Shown here: one piece after another, positions 1 through 7,985 of the stretch
Layout: each line of letters opens with the position of its first letter
How positions within the stretch are numbered: the stretch's first letter is position 1
Assembly: GCA_019794795.1 (NCBI GenBank)
Contig: JAIMFC010000002.1
Location: forward strand, 27,142 to 91,141
Length of the DNA stretch: 64,000 nt
From: Streptococcus gallolyticus
GTDB lineage: Bacteria > Bacillota > Bacilli > Lactobacillales > Streptococcaceae
Reading direction: 5' to 3'
Made by a program: the position numbers and the translations under genes
Notes under the pieces: generated by a model
The model's database searches: none
Told to the model about the DNA's origin: nothing
The model's input: only the letters and a program-made list of their open reading frames with translations

Positions 1-166
1 AAATACTCCAAACGTCAGACACACAATCAACTCACCAAAAACAAGAAAGGCGACGTTACCAAATACAGGAGAACGTAGTAGCATTTTTGTAGGGATTGGA
101 GGAGTACTTGTAGCGTTAATAGCGGGTCTCTTTGCACTAAGACAGAAACGTTCTAAAAAACAATAA
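1..166 (+). CDS. C-terminal end of an LPXTG cell-wall-anchored surface protein (partial)
   Basis: The reading frame is open from the window edge and ends at the TAA at 164-166. The visible 54 residues contain the sortase A sorting signal LPNTGE (codons from position 56), then a hydrophobic membrane span (IFVGIGGVLVALIAGLFAL) and a positively charged tail ending RSKKQ. This is the canonical wall-anchoring signal: sortase cleaves between T and G and links the protein to peptidoglycan. Everything upstream, including the functional domain, is outside the window, so the protein's role cannot be stated. Confidence 0.93.
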   Translation, partial: NTPNVRHTINSPKTRKATLPNTGERSSIFVGIGGVLVALIAGLFALRQKRSKKQ

Positions 167-202
167 AACAATAAGGTTCCACCTATTGTTAAATAAGAAA
201 TA

Positions 203-231
203 AACAATAGATTGAAGTTCAATCTATTGTT
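203..231 (+). terminator. Rho-independent terminator of the LPXTG gene
   Basis: A perfect 13-bp stem, AACAATAGATTGA / TCAATCTATTGTT, with a 3-nt loop is followed by a short T run. It lies 36 bp after the stop codon. Confidence 0.85.
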
Positions 232-237
232 TTCTGT

Positions 238-510
238 TATGTGACTTTTAGTCCGTGACGCTCCGTAAGGTGCGTGATAAGTCATAACCACCCGTGAAAA
301 CGGGTGGCTTGTACACCGGCTGTAAGCCGTTAGTCTCCAGCAGCGTCTCAAGACGCTAGCTGAACGTTGTTCAGGTTATGCTTCTATTACTTGACTATTG
401 CCCGTAACAACGGGCTTTTATCGTGTTCTGAAACTTCCATCCGAAAATGGATCCTCATACTCTTTCACACTCAAGAATCAAGTGCAATGTCTGAACAGGT
501 TACACTAAAC
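238..510 (-). mobile_element. IS200/IS605-family remnant, right-hand portion
   Basis: Read on the minus strand, the segment carries the last codons of an IS200-type TnpA (stop at 418-420) followed by about 180 nt of strongly folded terminal DNA. Hairpins include GCCCGTaacaACGGGC, GCGTCTcaaGACGC and ACCCGTgaaaACGGGT. Subterminal hairpins are what IS200/IS605 transposases recognise instead of inverted repeats. Its 5' side stops where the IS3-family element begins, so the IS3 element probably inserted into it. A second partial copy of the terminal sequence lies at 6735-6811 in the opposite orientation. Confidence 0.75.
418..501 (-). pseudogene. 3' fragment of IS200 family transposase tnpA
   Basis: The minus-strand translation contains SVKEYEDPFSDGS, matching the conserved C-terminal tail of streptococcal IS200 transposases, which typically end in an SVKEYEDPF-type motif. 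About 28 codons remain. A one-base loss just upstream (around 458-462) puts the preceding residues (DIALD) into another frame. The catalytic HUH motif and Tyr are gone, so the gene is dead. Confidence 0.75.
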
Positions 511-558
511 TAGACAGAATTTATAAAGTGTTCTACACTAAAATCAAAAGGAGATATT

Positions 559-848
559 ATGTCTAGAAAAATACGTCGCCAATTCTCAGATGAATTTAAA
601 CAACAAATCGTTGACCTTCACAAGGCAGGTATGAAACGAAGTGAACTGATCAAAGAATATGATTTAACGCCCTCAGCCTTAGATAAGTGGGTTAAACAAG
701 CAAGAACAACTGGTTCCTTTAAAACTGTCGATATCTGACAGATGAACAACGTGAGTTGATAGAACTCAGAAAACGAAATAAAGAGCTCGAAATGCAATTA
801 GACATTCTAAAGCAAGCGGCAGTGATTATGGCACGAAAAGGGAAATAA
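559..848 (+). pseudogene. IS3-family transposase orfA (frameshifted)
   Basis: It starts at ATG 559 after AAGGAG. The first 60 codons encode the helix-turn-helix DNA-binding part typical of IS3/IS150 OrfA (RRQFSDEFKQQIVDLHKAG, then LTPSALDKWVKQA). The frame ends prematurely at TGA after VDI. Reading one base over restores LTDEQRELIELRKRNKELE, the leucine-zipper region, up to the TAA at 846-848. One base is therefore missing near 735, splitting the HTH from the zipper. Confidence 0.85.
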
Positions 849-1661
849 TCACTGCTAACAAGGACAAATACAGCATTTCAGACATGTGTCGTTGGTTGAA
901 GATTCCTCGTTCTAGCTATTATTACAAGGCTGTAGAACCTGTGTCTGAAACCGATCTCGAGGATAGGAGAAGATAGGATTAGAACTCTTTTCAAAGAAAA
1001 TAAATCCAGATACGGTGCCAGGAAACTCAAACAGCTTCTTGGATTAGAGGGAGCTACTGTCTCTCGTCGTCGGATTCGCCATATCATGAAGATTTCTGTT
1101 TACCAAAAGGCTGCCTTCAAACCGCATGCTAAAGGGAAGAATGAAGCACCAGTTCCGAATTTCTTAGAGAGACAGTTTAACCAACAAAAACCATTGGAAA
1201 CCCTTGTGACGGACTTAACCTATGTTCGTGTTGCCAATCGTTGGGCTTATGTTTGTTTGATTCTTGACCTCTTCAATCGTGAAATCATTGGCCTCTTCCT
1301 TGGTTGGCACAAGACTGCTGACTTGGTCAAAGAAGCCATTCAAAGTATTCCCTACGCTCTGACCAAGGTCAAACTCTTCCATTCTGATCGTGGTAAGGAG
1401 TTTGATAATGCCTTGATTGATGAGATGTTAGAAGCCTTTGGCATCACACGTTCGCTGAGTCAAGCGGGTTGTCCTTATGACAATGCGGTAGCTGAGAATA
1501 TCTATCGCTCCTTCAAACTGGAGTTTAGCAACCAAGAAAACTTCCGCTCTCTGAAAGAATTAACCCTTAAAACTAAGGATTATGTCCACTGGTGGAATCA
1601 CCATTGCATCCACAGCACTCTTAATTACCAAACACCCATGACTAAAAGAGCAATCGTTTAA
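848..1661 (+). pseudogene. IS3-family transposase orfB (DDE integrase, frameshifted)
   Basis: The N-terminal part reads ITANKDKYSISDMCRWLKIP in one frame, then breaks near 961-975 (a duplicated GGATAGGA-like stretch) before resuming as RIRTLFKENKSRYGARKLK. The longest intact piece (ATG 1086 to 1661, 191 residues) contains the rve catalytic triad: D in TDLTYVR, D in HSDRGKEF, and E in AVAENIYRSFKLEF about 35 residues later. The DDE core is intact but the complete protein cannot be made without two frame changes. Confidence 0.85.
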
Positions 1662-1687
1662 CAAAAACACTTTATAAATGTTGTACA

Positions 1688-2337
1688 GAAAAGTGTTGCC
1701 TTTTCAATATGGCGTAAACGTCCTGCAAGGTGCTTATACCCTTTACAACTTTAACCCTGAAGCCAACAGTAAGATAACTGCAGCCATCAGTGAATTGAAC
1801 GTCGGTCAAGACAGTCAACTGATTGTTGGATCTGGTGTCTTTGTTTCCGGTTTCAATGATGCTGGTGGTCAAGTTGTGATTGACAAGATGGTCTTGGGTT
1901 CTGTTCATTCTACGGGTCTTCTCCCACAAGGTGTGGCTGACTTTATTACTGGTGGCGTCTTTGTCGTCTACGGTGCTCATGTTCACGAATTGCACCAACT
2001 CGACAAAACCGTGACTTACGGCGTTAACGATATGGTCTTGGATGCTTGGGGAACAGTTGACAAATGGGTTGTAGAAGATGAGGTTATTTCCTACGGTCAA
2101 TCCCTTGTAGAAGGTGTCAATGTGGACCTCCCAGCCTATGCCTTCTCTATCAAAGACGGCGGTTCCCTTCACCAACTTCATGTCAAAGATTCTATCGTCA
2201 GCTATGGTGATAACGTTACAACTGTTACAATGGAAGAAGGAGGAAGTTTGGGTCAAGCCGCAGTGGATGGCAAAGTCGCTGCACTGGGTAACAACAGCAA
2301 AGCTTTTAGTGATGCAAATATTGAAAAACAGTTTTAG
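1688..2337 (+). pseudogene. 5'-truncated gene for a repetitive, probable beta-solenoid protein
   Basis: The open frame runs directly out of the right end of the IS3 element; the ATG at 1678 lies inside the IS inverted repeat, so the true N-terminus is lost. The remaining roughly 216 residues show loosely repeated units ending in VISYG, VSYG or AALG, for example KWVVEDEVISYG, QLHVKDSIVSYG and QAAVDGKVAALG. They have alternating hydrophobic residues and periodic glycines, as in beta-helix/solenoid surface or adhesin-type proteins. No signal peptide, anchor or known domain is visible. I do not recognise the family. A long antisense frame on the other strand is a shadow of this gene. Confidence 0.5.
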
Positions 2338-2400
2338 TTGGGAATACTGAAAAATCTGTGACAAAAGTCAACCCTCATACAGAAAAAGCGAACAAGTTGT

Positions 2401-2441
2401 ATTTTCTGCGATTCAGAATTTAATTGTGAATCGCAGAAAAT
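2401..2441. terminator. Long inverted repeat, probable terminator of the truncated gene
   Basis: A perfect 14-bp stem, ATTTTCTGCGATTC / GAATCGCAGAAAAT, has a 13-nt loop and lies 64 bp after the stop codon. It has no strong T run of its own. A second hairpin follows at 2455. Confidence 0.6.
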
Positions 2442-2454
2442 CTCCCTAAGATAG

Positions 2455-2517
2455 AAAAAACATACTGTAAATCTGTCTTGAAATCATCAAGATTAGAAAA
2501 ATACAGTATGTTTTTTT
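2455..2517. terminator. Bidirectional rho-independent terminator
   Basis: AAAAAACATACTGTA pairs with TACAGTATGTTTTTTT across a 32-nt loop. The A run and T run on the two sides would terminate both the rightward truncated gene and the leftward prsW-like gene. Confidence 0.7.
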
Positions 2518-2552
2518 ATTCAGACTATGTATTTGATGAGTTTAGTAGTGGA

Positions 2553-3316
2553 TTAGGCTAATTTCTTGCTGGTTCCCAACCTATCAACTGTCTTGAATGC
2601 TGCAAGAGCCAGACAGAAGTTAAAGGACAGGATCAGTACTGTAATGTCACCAGTTTTTGAGGTGATTCCATCGTTGCAAGGAGAATTGACGAGGAAGTGG
2701 GCAAAAAGCCCCATAAAGAGCCAGAAGGCACCCTGAGCCTTAGAAAAACCAGTATTTTTAGCAATAAGAGCCACCATACCGATAGTGAATAAAAGAGAGA
2801 AGGTCCAGTGCGTCCCGCCTGCATGGCCGACACGCTCAATGAGCATAGAAAACCCATCCGCTTTGGCTACAAATATCTCTTGGAAAGTAAAAATGCAATC
2901 TTCAACCATTTGGAAACTCAAACCGATAATCATACCACTCACCAAGGCGTTTTTTAGATCAAGTTTTTTGAAAATGAGCAGGACGAGAAGAACTGTCAAG
3001 CCTTTGGCAAATTCTTCAGCGAAGGGAGCGGAAAGAGCAGATCCCCAATTTTCTACAAATGATTGAGGTGGTTTGACAAGGAACAACCAAAAAGCTCCCA
3101 CAATCGTTTGTCCAAGACCAGAAAAGTAAAGATTGGCAGTCAAGCCTAAAGTCCAGCTTAGGTTAACAACGCTTTTGGAGACAGCAAAGCGTTTGGCCAA
3201 ATAACGAGTAAGAAAAATCATCGGCAAGGCATAGAGTGCAACTAACCAAAGTAGTTAAAGAGAACTTTACAACCCGAGAAAAATCCCCAAATAGCTAGAA
3301 AAATGACAAGTTTCAT
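2553..3316 (-). pseudogene. PrsW-type intramembrane metalloprotease, frameshifted near the N-terminus
   Basis: The main frame (TTG 3227 to 2553, 224 residues) is a multi-spanning membrane protein with the glutamyl-protease motifs of the PrsW family: EE in APFAEEFAKG, a second acidic helix GLSFQMVEDCIF, and a late His in GLFAHFLVNS. PrsW cleaves anti-sigma factors in Bacillus; the substrate here is unknown. An ATG at 3316 opens MKLVIFLAIWGFFSG and hits TAG at NYFG*. Adding one T there restores LVALYALPMIFL and joins the main frame, so a one-base deletion near 3253 broke the first transmembrane segment. Translation from the internal TTG could still give most of the protein. Confidence 0.7.
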
Positions 3317-3369
3317 TTTATGCGTAGAAAAAAATATTTCACGAAGTAGATTTCCTTTCAAAAATAGAA

Positions 3370-4065
3370 TTAGTAAAGAATATAAGATAGTATAGTTAAG
3401 CCAAGTGTGTCAGCAATGGCGTGTGCTAAAAAGAAGGGGAGCAGGTTTTGCGGTTTCCATTTTCTGTAACAGATAAAGAAAATGGAACCAAGCAAAAGTC
3501 CCAGCGCAATAGCGTTTCCAAGACCTTGATAGGTGTGGAAGCTGCAGCGGATAAGAAGAGAATAAAGGAAAGCCCATTTAATGTGCTGAGGTTTAATAGC
3601 AAGGCAGACGCCCAGAAAGAAAATCTCTTCATAAAAACCATTGAGCAGTGAATAAAGAATTAGAGATAAATCCACATTAGAAAAAAGCTGTACCAGACTT
3701 GGTGTTGGGGGAGTTGTCAGATTGTAACTGATCAGTGAGTAGGCATCCATAGCCAGTGCCGATATCAAAAAAAGTCCAATAACCTTAAGCGGAAGCCAAG
3801 CATCAATCTTAATATGTCGTGTCCAGACCGAAAAGTCAAAGTTTCGCCAGAGCAGATAGATAAAGGCAAGGAAAAGCCAGATTGATTGAATAGTCAAAGC
3901 CTGATAATTTTGCCAACTAGAAAAGGTAAGATTATTTCCCAACGTGGTTGTGTGATTAATCAAGGCGATATATTGGAGGGTTGATTTGTAAATACCTTCC
4001 CCAAACATAATGAAGGTAACAATGATAATATCAAACCAGCGCAAAGTTGTCAGTTTTTTTTTCAT
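3370..4065 (-). CDS. CPBP-family (CAAX protease / bacteriocin-processing-like) membrane protein
   Basis: The protein has 231 residues with about seven hydrophobic segments. Family motifs are present late in the protein: motif 1 EE in NGFYEEIFFLG, motif 2 with His in IRCSFHTYQGLG, and motif 3 in FFLAHAIADTLG. CPBP proteins are glutamyl intramembrane proteases or maturation/immunity factors. Motif 1 is usually EExxxR; here the Arg position is Leu/Gly, so activity is uncertain. A strong AGGAGGTGAG ribosome site precedes ATG 4065. The gene is divergent from the two-component system at 4294, which suggests co-regulation. Confidence 0.8.
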   Translation of the reverse strand: MKKKLTTLRWFDIIIVTFIMFGEGIYKSTLQYIALINHTTTLGNNLTFSSWQNYQALTIQSIWLFLAFIYLLWRNFDFSVWTRHIKIDAWLPLKVIGLFLISALAMDAYSLISYNLTTPPTPSLVQLFSNVDLSLILYSLLNGFYEEIFFLGVCLAIKPQHIKWAFLYSLLIRCSFHTYQGLGNAIALGLLLGSIFFICYRKWKPQNLLPFFLAHAIADTLGLTILSYILY

Positions 4066-4141
4066 AAAAAGCTCACCTCCTCATAAAATAATAATAGTTA
4101 TTCCTGTGCTGTTTAGTTTTAACTGTACAACTTCTAGATTC

Positions 4142-4147
4142 ATTATA
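4142..4147 (-). promoter_or_regulatory. Probable -10 box of the CPBP gene
   Basis: On the minus strand the sequence reads TGCTATAAT, an extended -10 element, about 77 bp upstream of ATG 4065. No good -35 is visible. Confidence 0.55.
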
Positions 4148-4179
4148 GCAAAGGCAACTAAATTCTTTCTGCTCCCTAT

Positions 4180-4201
4180 CTGTTTTTTGTCTGTTTTTTG
4201 A
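4180..4201 (+). repeat. Tandem 11-bp direct repeat upstream of the response regulator promoter
   Basis: CTGTTTTTTGT is followed immediately by CTGTTTTTTGA. An 11-bp period places both copies on the same DNA face, as OmpR-type regulators prefer. It ends 29 bp before the -35 box at 4231. Confidence 0.4.
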
Positions 4202-4230
4202 GAAAATTACAGTTTCCTCTCCTGTAAAAC

Positions 4231-4259
4231 TTGCCTGGTCAAGCTTGGAATATTATAAT
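4231..4259 (+). promoter_or_regulatory. Sigma-A promoter of the two-component operon
   Basis: TTGCCT, a 17-nt spacer and TATAAT (4254-4259). The predicted transcript start is about 28 nt before ATG 4294. Confidence 0.75.
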
Positions 4260-4293
4260 AAAGTTAAAACTCAGAAGAGGAGACGATACCAGC

Positions 4294-4944
4294 ATGGTAA
4301 AAATTATGGTTGTGGAGGATGATCCCGTCATCAACCAAGTTGTTTGTGAATTTTTAGGAGAACAGGGTTATCAGACCTTGGCAGTTTTTGATGGGAAACT
4401 GGCTTTGGAGGCCTTTCAAGATGACAACTTCGATTTAATCATTTTGGATGTCATGATTCCGTCATGCACGGGGATTGAAGTGCTTAAAGAGATTCGGAAG
4501 ACGTCACAAGTTCCTATCATGATGTTGACAGCCATGGATGATGAATATACACAGCTCGTTAGTTTTAATCACTTGATCAGTGATTACGTGACCAAACCTT
4601 TTTCCCCCCTGATTTTAATGAAGCGGGTGGAAAATATTTTGCGAAACAAACTAGTTCCTGAGAGTCTATCAGTAGTTGATATTCAGATTTTTCCTGAGGA
4701 AGGCTGTGTTGAACTGGCGGGTCAGCCCATTGATTTGACGAAGAAAGAGTATGATATCTTACTTTACTTGGTTAAAAGGAAAGGGCAAATCGTGAGTAGA
4801 AGTCAGTTAATGACTGCTATTTGGGGTTACGAGGAACTGGATAGCCGTGTTTTGGATAATCACATGAAAAATCTACGAAAGAAATTACCTTCACTTCCTC
4901 TAAAAACGGTTATTGGCCGCGGTTATCGGGTTTTGGAGGAGTGA
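4294..4944 (+). CDS. OmpR/PhoB-family response regulator
   Basis: The protein has 216 residues. The start is placed at ATG 4294 because AGAGGAGA lies 12 nt upstream and family homology begins there (VKIMVVEDDPVI). The receiver domain (about 1-115) keeps the acidic pair EDD, the phospho-acceptor D in LIILDVMI, T in MLTAMDD and K in VTKPF. The C-terminal winged helix (about 125-215) has the usual DLTKKEYDILLYL and RVLDNHMKNLRKKL segments and ends IGRGYRVLEE. It overlaps the end region of the following histidine kinase start. The regulon is unknown; the divergent CPBP membrane-protease gene is a candidate target. Confidence 0.92.
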   Translation: MVKIMVVEDDPVINQVVCEFLGEQGYQTLAVFDGKLALEAFQDDNFDLIILDVMIPSCTGIEVLKEIRKTSQVPIMMLTAMDDEYTQLVSFNHLISDYVTKPFSPLILMKRVENILRNKLVPESLSVVDIQIFPEEGCVELAGQPIDLTKKEYDILLYLVKRKGQIVSRSQLMTAIWGYEELDSRVLDNHMKNLRKKLPSLPLKTVIGRGYRVLEE

Positions 4945-4946
4945 GT

Positions 4947-6299
4947 ATGGGACTTGTACGTAAGAATTTCTTGGTTGTTAGTGCGTTGATTATAACGACG
5001 ATTTTTATCTTATTTGCTTTCCTGTCTTATACCATGCCAATCTATTATAATCAGACTAAACAAGCAGAGCTCAAAAAGGATTACACAACTATTGTGAAAA
5101 AATTGGATGGGAAATCGGAGAAAGCCCTTCTTTCGGATGTGAAATCCTATGATAAGCAGTATCCTAATATTCTACTCAGCTTGCTGACAACTTCTGGAGA
5201 GGTGAGATATCCAGATTTTTCGGATAAGGAGTTTATCCGTCAAAGTCAACAATATTTGAAAAATGGAAACTTTGATCAGATTGGACACTGGGCAACAGTC
5301 ATTACAAGCGTCGAAGGAAAACAGTACATTGTAGAAGCCGAGTATGGTTTTCAATCTCTATCAGAGATCAGTCAAATTTTACTGGCCTTCTATCCTTTCA
5401 TTCTACTTGCTGTCGTCTTGCTGTCTAGTTTGGTTGCTTATATTTATAGCCGCCTTTCCAATAAGCGAATTACAGCGATTTCACAAACAACTAGGCAAAT
5501 GCAACTGTTGCAGGAAGGGGCTGTTTGTCAAGTAAGTGGTCAGGATGAGATTGCAACTTTGGCACAGGATGTTAATCACCTTTATGCCAAGTTGCTGACA
5601 AGTATTGGAGAATTAAAGGTTGAAAATGAAAAAACGGTAGCACGTGAGCGACAGCAGGCTGATTTTCTTCGGATAACGGCACATGAGTTAAAAACTCCCA
5701 TCGCTAGTGCGCTAGGATTGGTTGAGGGGATGATTTACAATGTCGGTGATTTCAAGAACCACGACACGTATTTGAAGAAATGCTATGACATTTTGCAAGA
5801 ACAATCCCAGCTGGTGCAGTCCATTTTGGAAGCGACCAATCTTGATCTTGGGCAGCTAGGTAATCAGGAACAGTTCGATTTGAAAGAGACGATTGAGCAG
5901 CATCTGGATACCTATCAAGCTCTTGCACAGCTCCATGCTTATGACTTTCAGGTGAATCTTTCTCCAGTTACCGTAAGAGCAAATGAGATCTTCCTCCTGA
6001 AAGCCATCAAAAATATTTTAGATAATGCCTTTCGCTATACAAGAGAGGGTGGGGCTATCCAAGTAACCTTAGAAGATGATTATCTAAGAATTAAAAATCA
6101 GGCTGAACATTTACCTGAACAGGACGAATTAGAAAAATTATTTTTGCCATTTTATCGTCCGGATTTCAGCAGATCAAAAAAAGATGGTGGTACGGGCATA
6201 GGGCTATATCTGGTGAAACAAGTCCTAGAAAGACGAGGTTTTAGGTATCAATTAAAGTGTGAGGAAGATTTTTTTCAATTTACCATTTGGTTTAAGTAA
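4947..6299 (+). CDS. Sensor histidine kinase
   Basis: The protein has 450 residues. ATG 4947 has GGAGGA at 4935-4940; a GTG at 4941 is also possible. There are two transmembrane segments (about residues 8-28 and 150-172) with an extracellular sensor loop of about 120 residues between them and a HAMP-like linker. Further on are the H-box (RITAHELKTPIASALG), the N-box (NILDNAFRYTREGG) and the G-box (GGTGIGLYLVKQVLERRG). It phosphorylates the preceding response regulator. I cannot assign it to a named streptococcal two-component system. Its position beside two putative intramembrane proteases suggests an envelope-related signal, which is inference. Confidence 0.9.
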   Translation: MGLVRKNFLVVSALIITTIFILFAFLSYTMPIYYNQTKQAELKKDYTTIVKKLDGKSEKALLSDVKSYDKQYPNILLSLLTTSGEVRYPDFSDKEFIRQSQQYLKNGNFDQIGHWATVITSVEGKQYIVEAEYGFQSLSEISQILLAFYPFILLAVVLLSSLVAYIYSRLSNKRITAISQTTRQMQLLQEGAVCQVSGQDEIATLAQDVNHLYAKLLTSIGELKVENEKTVARERQQADFLRITAHELKTPIASALGLVEGMIYNVGDFKNHDTYLKKCYDILQEQSQLVQSILEATNLDLGQLGNQEQFDLKETIEQHLDTYQALAQLHAYDFQVNLSPVTVRANEIFLLKAIKNILDNAFRYTREGGAIQVTLEDDYLRIKNQAEHLPEQDELEKLFLPFYRPDFSRSKKDGGTGIGLYLVKQVLERRGFRYQLKCEEDFFQFTIWFK

Positions 6300-6379
6300 T
6301 TTCTGGCATGATAGTTTGCTATTACGAATATACAAGAGGGCTTTACTTTTGGAATTAAATTTATTATGTAATTTGTAGT

Positions 6380-6735
6380 TTGCATCTTGTTTTGTTCCAT
6401 AAGGTATGAGGAGGACAAACATCGGTACCTGAGAGTGTTTGTACTAAAAAGCTCCAAGTAGCACGGGAATCTCTATCATAAAGTGAAAAGAGGAAATGAC
6501 CAAGCGAACGATAATTCTTAAGAGTGATGAGCACCAGAAGTTTCAGGGAACACCGTATTTTAAAGAAAGAATCAAACATCGCTACAGGATAGAATCCAAA
6601 AATGTGGAACTTAAACACAGACATGGTCTTGATACTGCTAGGGCATTGGGTCTTTTCAATGTGGGGTTGCAGGTGGTAACAACTCTCTTCGTGGTTAAAT
6701 ATGAAGAGGATTATAACTCTAATAAACCCAAAATA
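6380..6735 (+). pseudogene. C-terminal remnant of an IS1182-family transposase
   Basis: From ATG 6496 the frame reads IILKSDEHQKFQGTPYFKE, RIESKNVELKHRHGLDTA and LQVVTTLFVVKYEED. These correspond to the last part of the IS1182-type DDE transposase (KSDEH..., IEAKNSELKHRHG..., final hydrophobic helix). The region 6380-6495 should hold the Cys-containing segment but is interrupted by stops in every frame. The catalytic N-terminal two-thirds is absent. Downstream the same frame runs into an IS200 end. Confidence 0.65.
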
Positions 6736-6811
6736 ATCATAACCACTCGTCAAACGGGTGGCTATGACTTGTCTCACACCTACGGAGCGAGACGGACGGA
6801 AAGTCACATAA
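6735..6811 (+). repeat. Second copy of the IS200/IS605 terminal sequence
   Basis: It shares CATAACCAC..CGT..ACGGGTGGC, TATGACTT, ACGGAGCG and AAAGTCACATA-type blocks with the minus strand of 238-310, at roughly 75-80 % identity by eye. It contains the ACTCGTcaaACGGGT hairpin. No transposase remains. It is opposite in orientation to the copy at 238, so the two bracket the 6.3-kb accessory patch as inverted ends. Confidence 0.6.
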
Positions 6812-6814
6812 GTG

Positions 6815-6860
6815 AAAAAACGAGGACTCTCCTCGGTTATGAGCTAGATTCCTCGTTTTT
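6815..6860. terminator. Hairpin with AAAAAACGAGG / CCTCGTTTTT arms
   Basis: The arms are 11 and 10 nt with A and T runs on the outer sides. An inner ACGAGGactctCCTCGG hairpin competes with the outer stem. It may insulate the accessory patch from the leftward metallopeptidase gene. Confidence 0.55.
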
Positions 6861-6969
6861 GAGTTTTATTTAAGCAATAGAAAACTTACTTTTTCAAGTG
6901 GAATCCGAAATTCGTCTCCTCTCGTGCTTAGCTCTAAGTCCCCCACTTTGGTTGACAGAGAGGCCTCTT

Positions 6970-7872
6970 TTAATTGATACTGGCAGAAAACGTATCTCCG
7001 TGTTCAATATCGCCATATTGATAACCACGTTTGAACCATTTTTGCCGTTGAGCGGATGACCCGTGGGTAAAACTGTCTGGTACAGAAGTGCCGTAGGCGG
7101 CTTCTTGCAAGGTATCGTCGCCGACAGCATGGGCAGCAGCAAGAGCTTCGTCAACATCTCCAATTTCTAGCAAGCCTTCATTTTCAACATGGTTTGCCCA
7201 AACTCCAGCGTAATAATCGGCTTGGAGTTCGAGGCGGACATTGAGGGCGTTGGCCACTTTTTCAGATTTTCCTTGGCGTGCTCGTGTGTAACTTTCCATC
7301 GTGCCCAATTGATTTTGGACATGGTGTCCCACCTCGTGAGCAATGACATAGGCCATAGCAAAGTCGCCGGCCGCATTGTACTTGCTAGTTAGTTCTTGGT
7401 AAAAGCTGAGATCGATATAGACATTCTCATCCGCTGGACAGTAGAATGGACCAGCTTGCGCACTTCCAACTCCACAGCCATTGGTTTGGGTTTGCTCGGA
7501 ATAAAGAACCATAGTAGGCGGTTGATAGGATTTACCATTTCTAGCAAATTCTTGTGTCCAAAATTCTTCAGTAGAGTTAAAGACTTTGCTGACAAAGACC
7601 GCATCTTGGTCAGATGCAGCAGTTGAAGCAGACTGACTGGTAGAATAAGAGGACTGATACTGACTTGCTCCGAAAAGGTCCCCGAGATTCATTCCACCGC
7701 CTAGAAAAGCCAGGAGAAGAACGAGGATAACCAGCCATTTTCCACGCCCAGAAGACATGAGAAGCTGGAGTAAAATGCCAAGTCCATTGCTAGAACCGCT
7801 AGAATAGCCAGACTGTTGCTGGCCCCGGCGATCTTCAATGCGTTTACTTTGTTCTAAATCATCTATTTTCAT
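6970..7872 (-). CDS. ypfJ: YpfJ-family neutral zinc metallopeptidase, membrane-anchored
   Basis: The protein has 300 residues from ATG 7872 (GGGAAAGAGAG upstream). A short charged cytoplasmic head and a Gly/Ser-rich stretch are followed by one transmembrane segment (about residues 45-65, WLVILVLLLAFLGGGMNL) and an extracellular Zn_peptidase (pfam04228) domain. The metal site is HEVGHHVQNQLG, with the downstream acidic partner in LQADYYAGVW. GCGVGSAQAGPFYCPADENVYID is the usual family signature before it. The physiological substrate of this family is unknown. It is divergent from the dCMP deaminase gene. Confidence 0.88.
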   Translation of the reverse strand: MKIDDLEQSKRIEDRRGQQQSGYSSGSSNGLGILLQLLMSSGRGKWLVILVLLLAFLGGGMNLGDLFGASQYQSSYSTSQSASTAASDQDAVFVSKVFNSTEEFWTQEFARNGKSYQPPTMVLYSEQTQTNGCGVGSAQAGPFYCPADENVYIDLSFYQELTSKYNAAGDFAMAYVIAHEVGHHVQNQLGTMESYTRARQGKSEKVANALNVRLELQADYYAGVWANHVENEGLLEIGDVDEALAAAHAVGDDTLQEAAYGTSVPDSFTHGSSAQRQKWFKRGYQYGDIEHGDTFSASIN

Positions 7873-7955
7873 AATGTACTCTCTTTCCCTTATATTATAT
7901 AGTAAGCGCGTAAAAAAGAAAAGCGAGCGTTCTTTTTTTATAAGGTTATTCATAG

Positions 7956-7961
7956 TATAAT
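7956..7961 (+). promoter_or_regulatory. -10 box of the dCMP deaminase gene
   Basis: TATAAT lies 25 nt before GTG 7986. The -35 region is T-rich without a clear TTGACA. Confidence 0.6.
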
Positions 7962-7985
7962 AAAAGAAAAATGCGAGGTGAACTT

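Larger units (their letters stand above)
511..1687 (+). mobile_element. Degenerate IS3-family (IS150-type) insertion sequence
   Basis: The element is about 1.18 kb and has two partly overlapping transposase frames. Its imperfect terminal inverted repeats are TAGACAGAATTTATAAAGTG on the left (511-530) and, reading the other strand, TGTACAACATTTATAAAGTG on the right (ending at 1687). Only the right end keeps the canonical terminal TG/CA. No target-site duplication is visible at the junctions. Both orfA and orfB carry frameshifts, so the copy is inactive. It separates an IS200 remnant on the left from the truncated beta-solenoid gene on the right. Confidence 0.85.

Noticed and set aside
1672-2364. 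230-residue leftward open frame opposite the solenoid gene
   Set aside because: It mirrors the rightward frame, is Thr/Asn/His-rich without motif or ribosome site, and crosses the IS inverted repeat. The repetitive sense strand explains its openness.
6364-6807. 147-residue leftward open frame over the IS1182 remnant
   Set aside because: The rightward strand has clear transposase similarity; the leftward frame has none.
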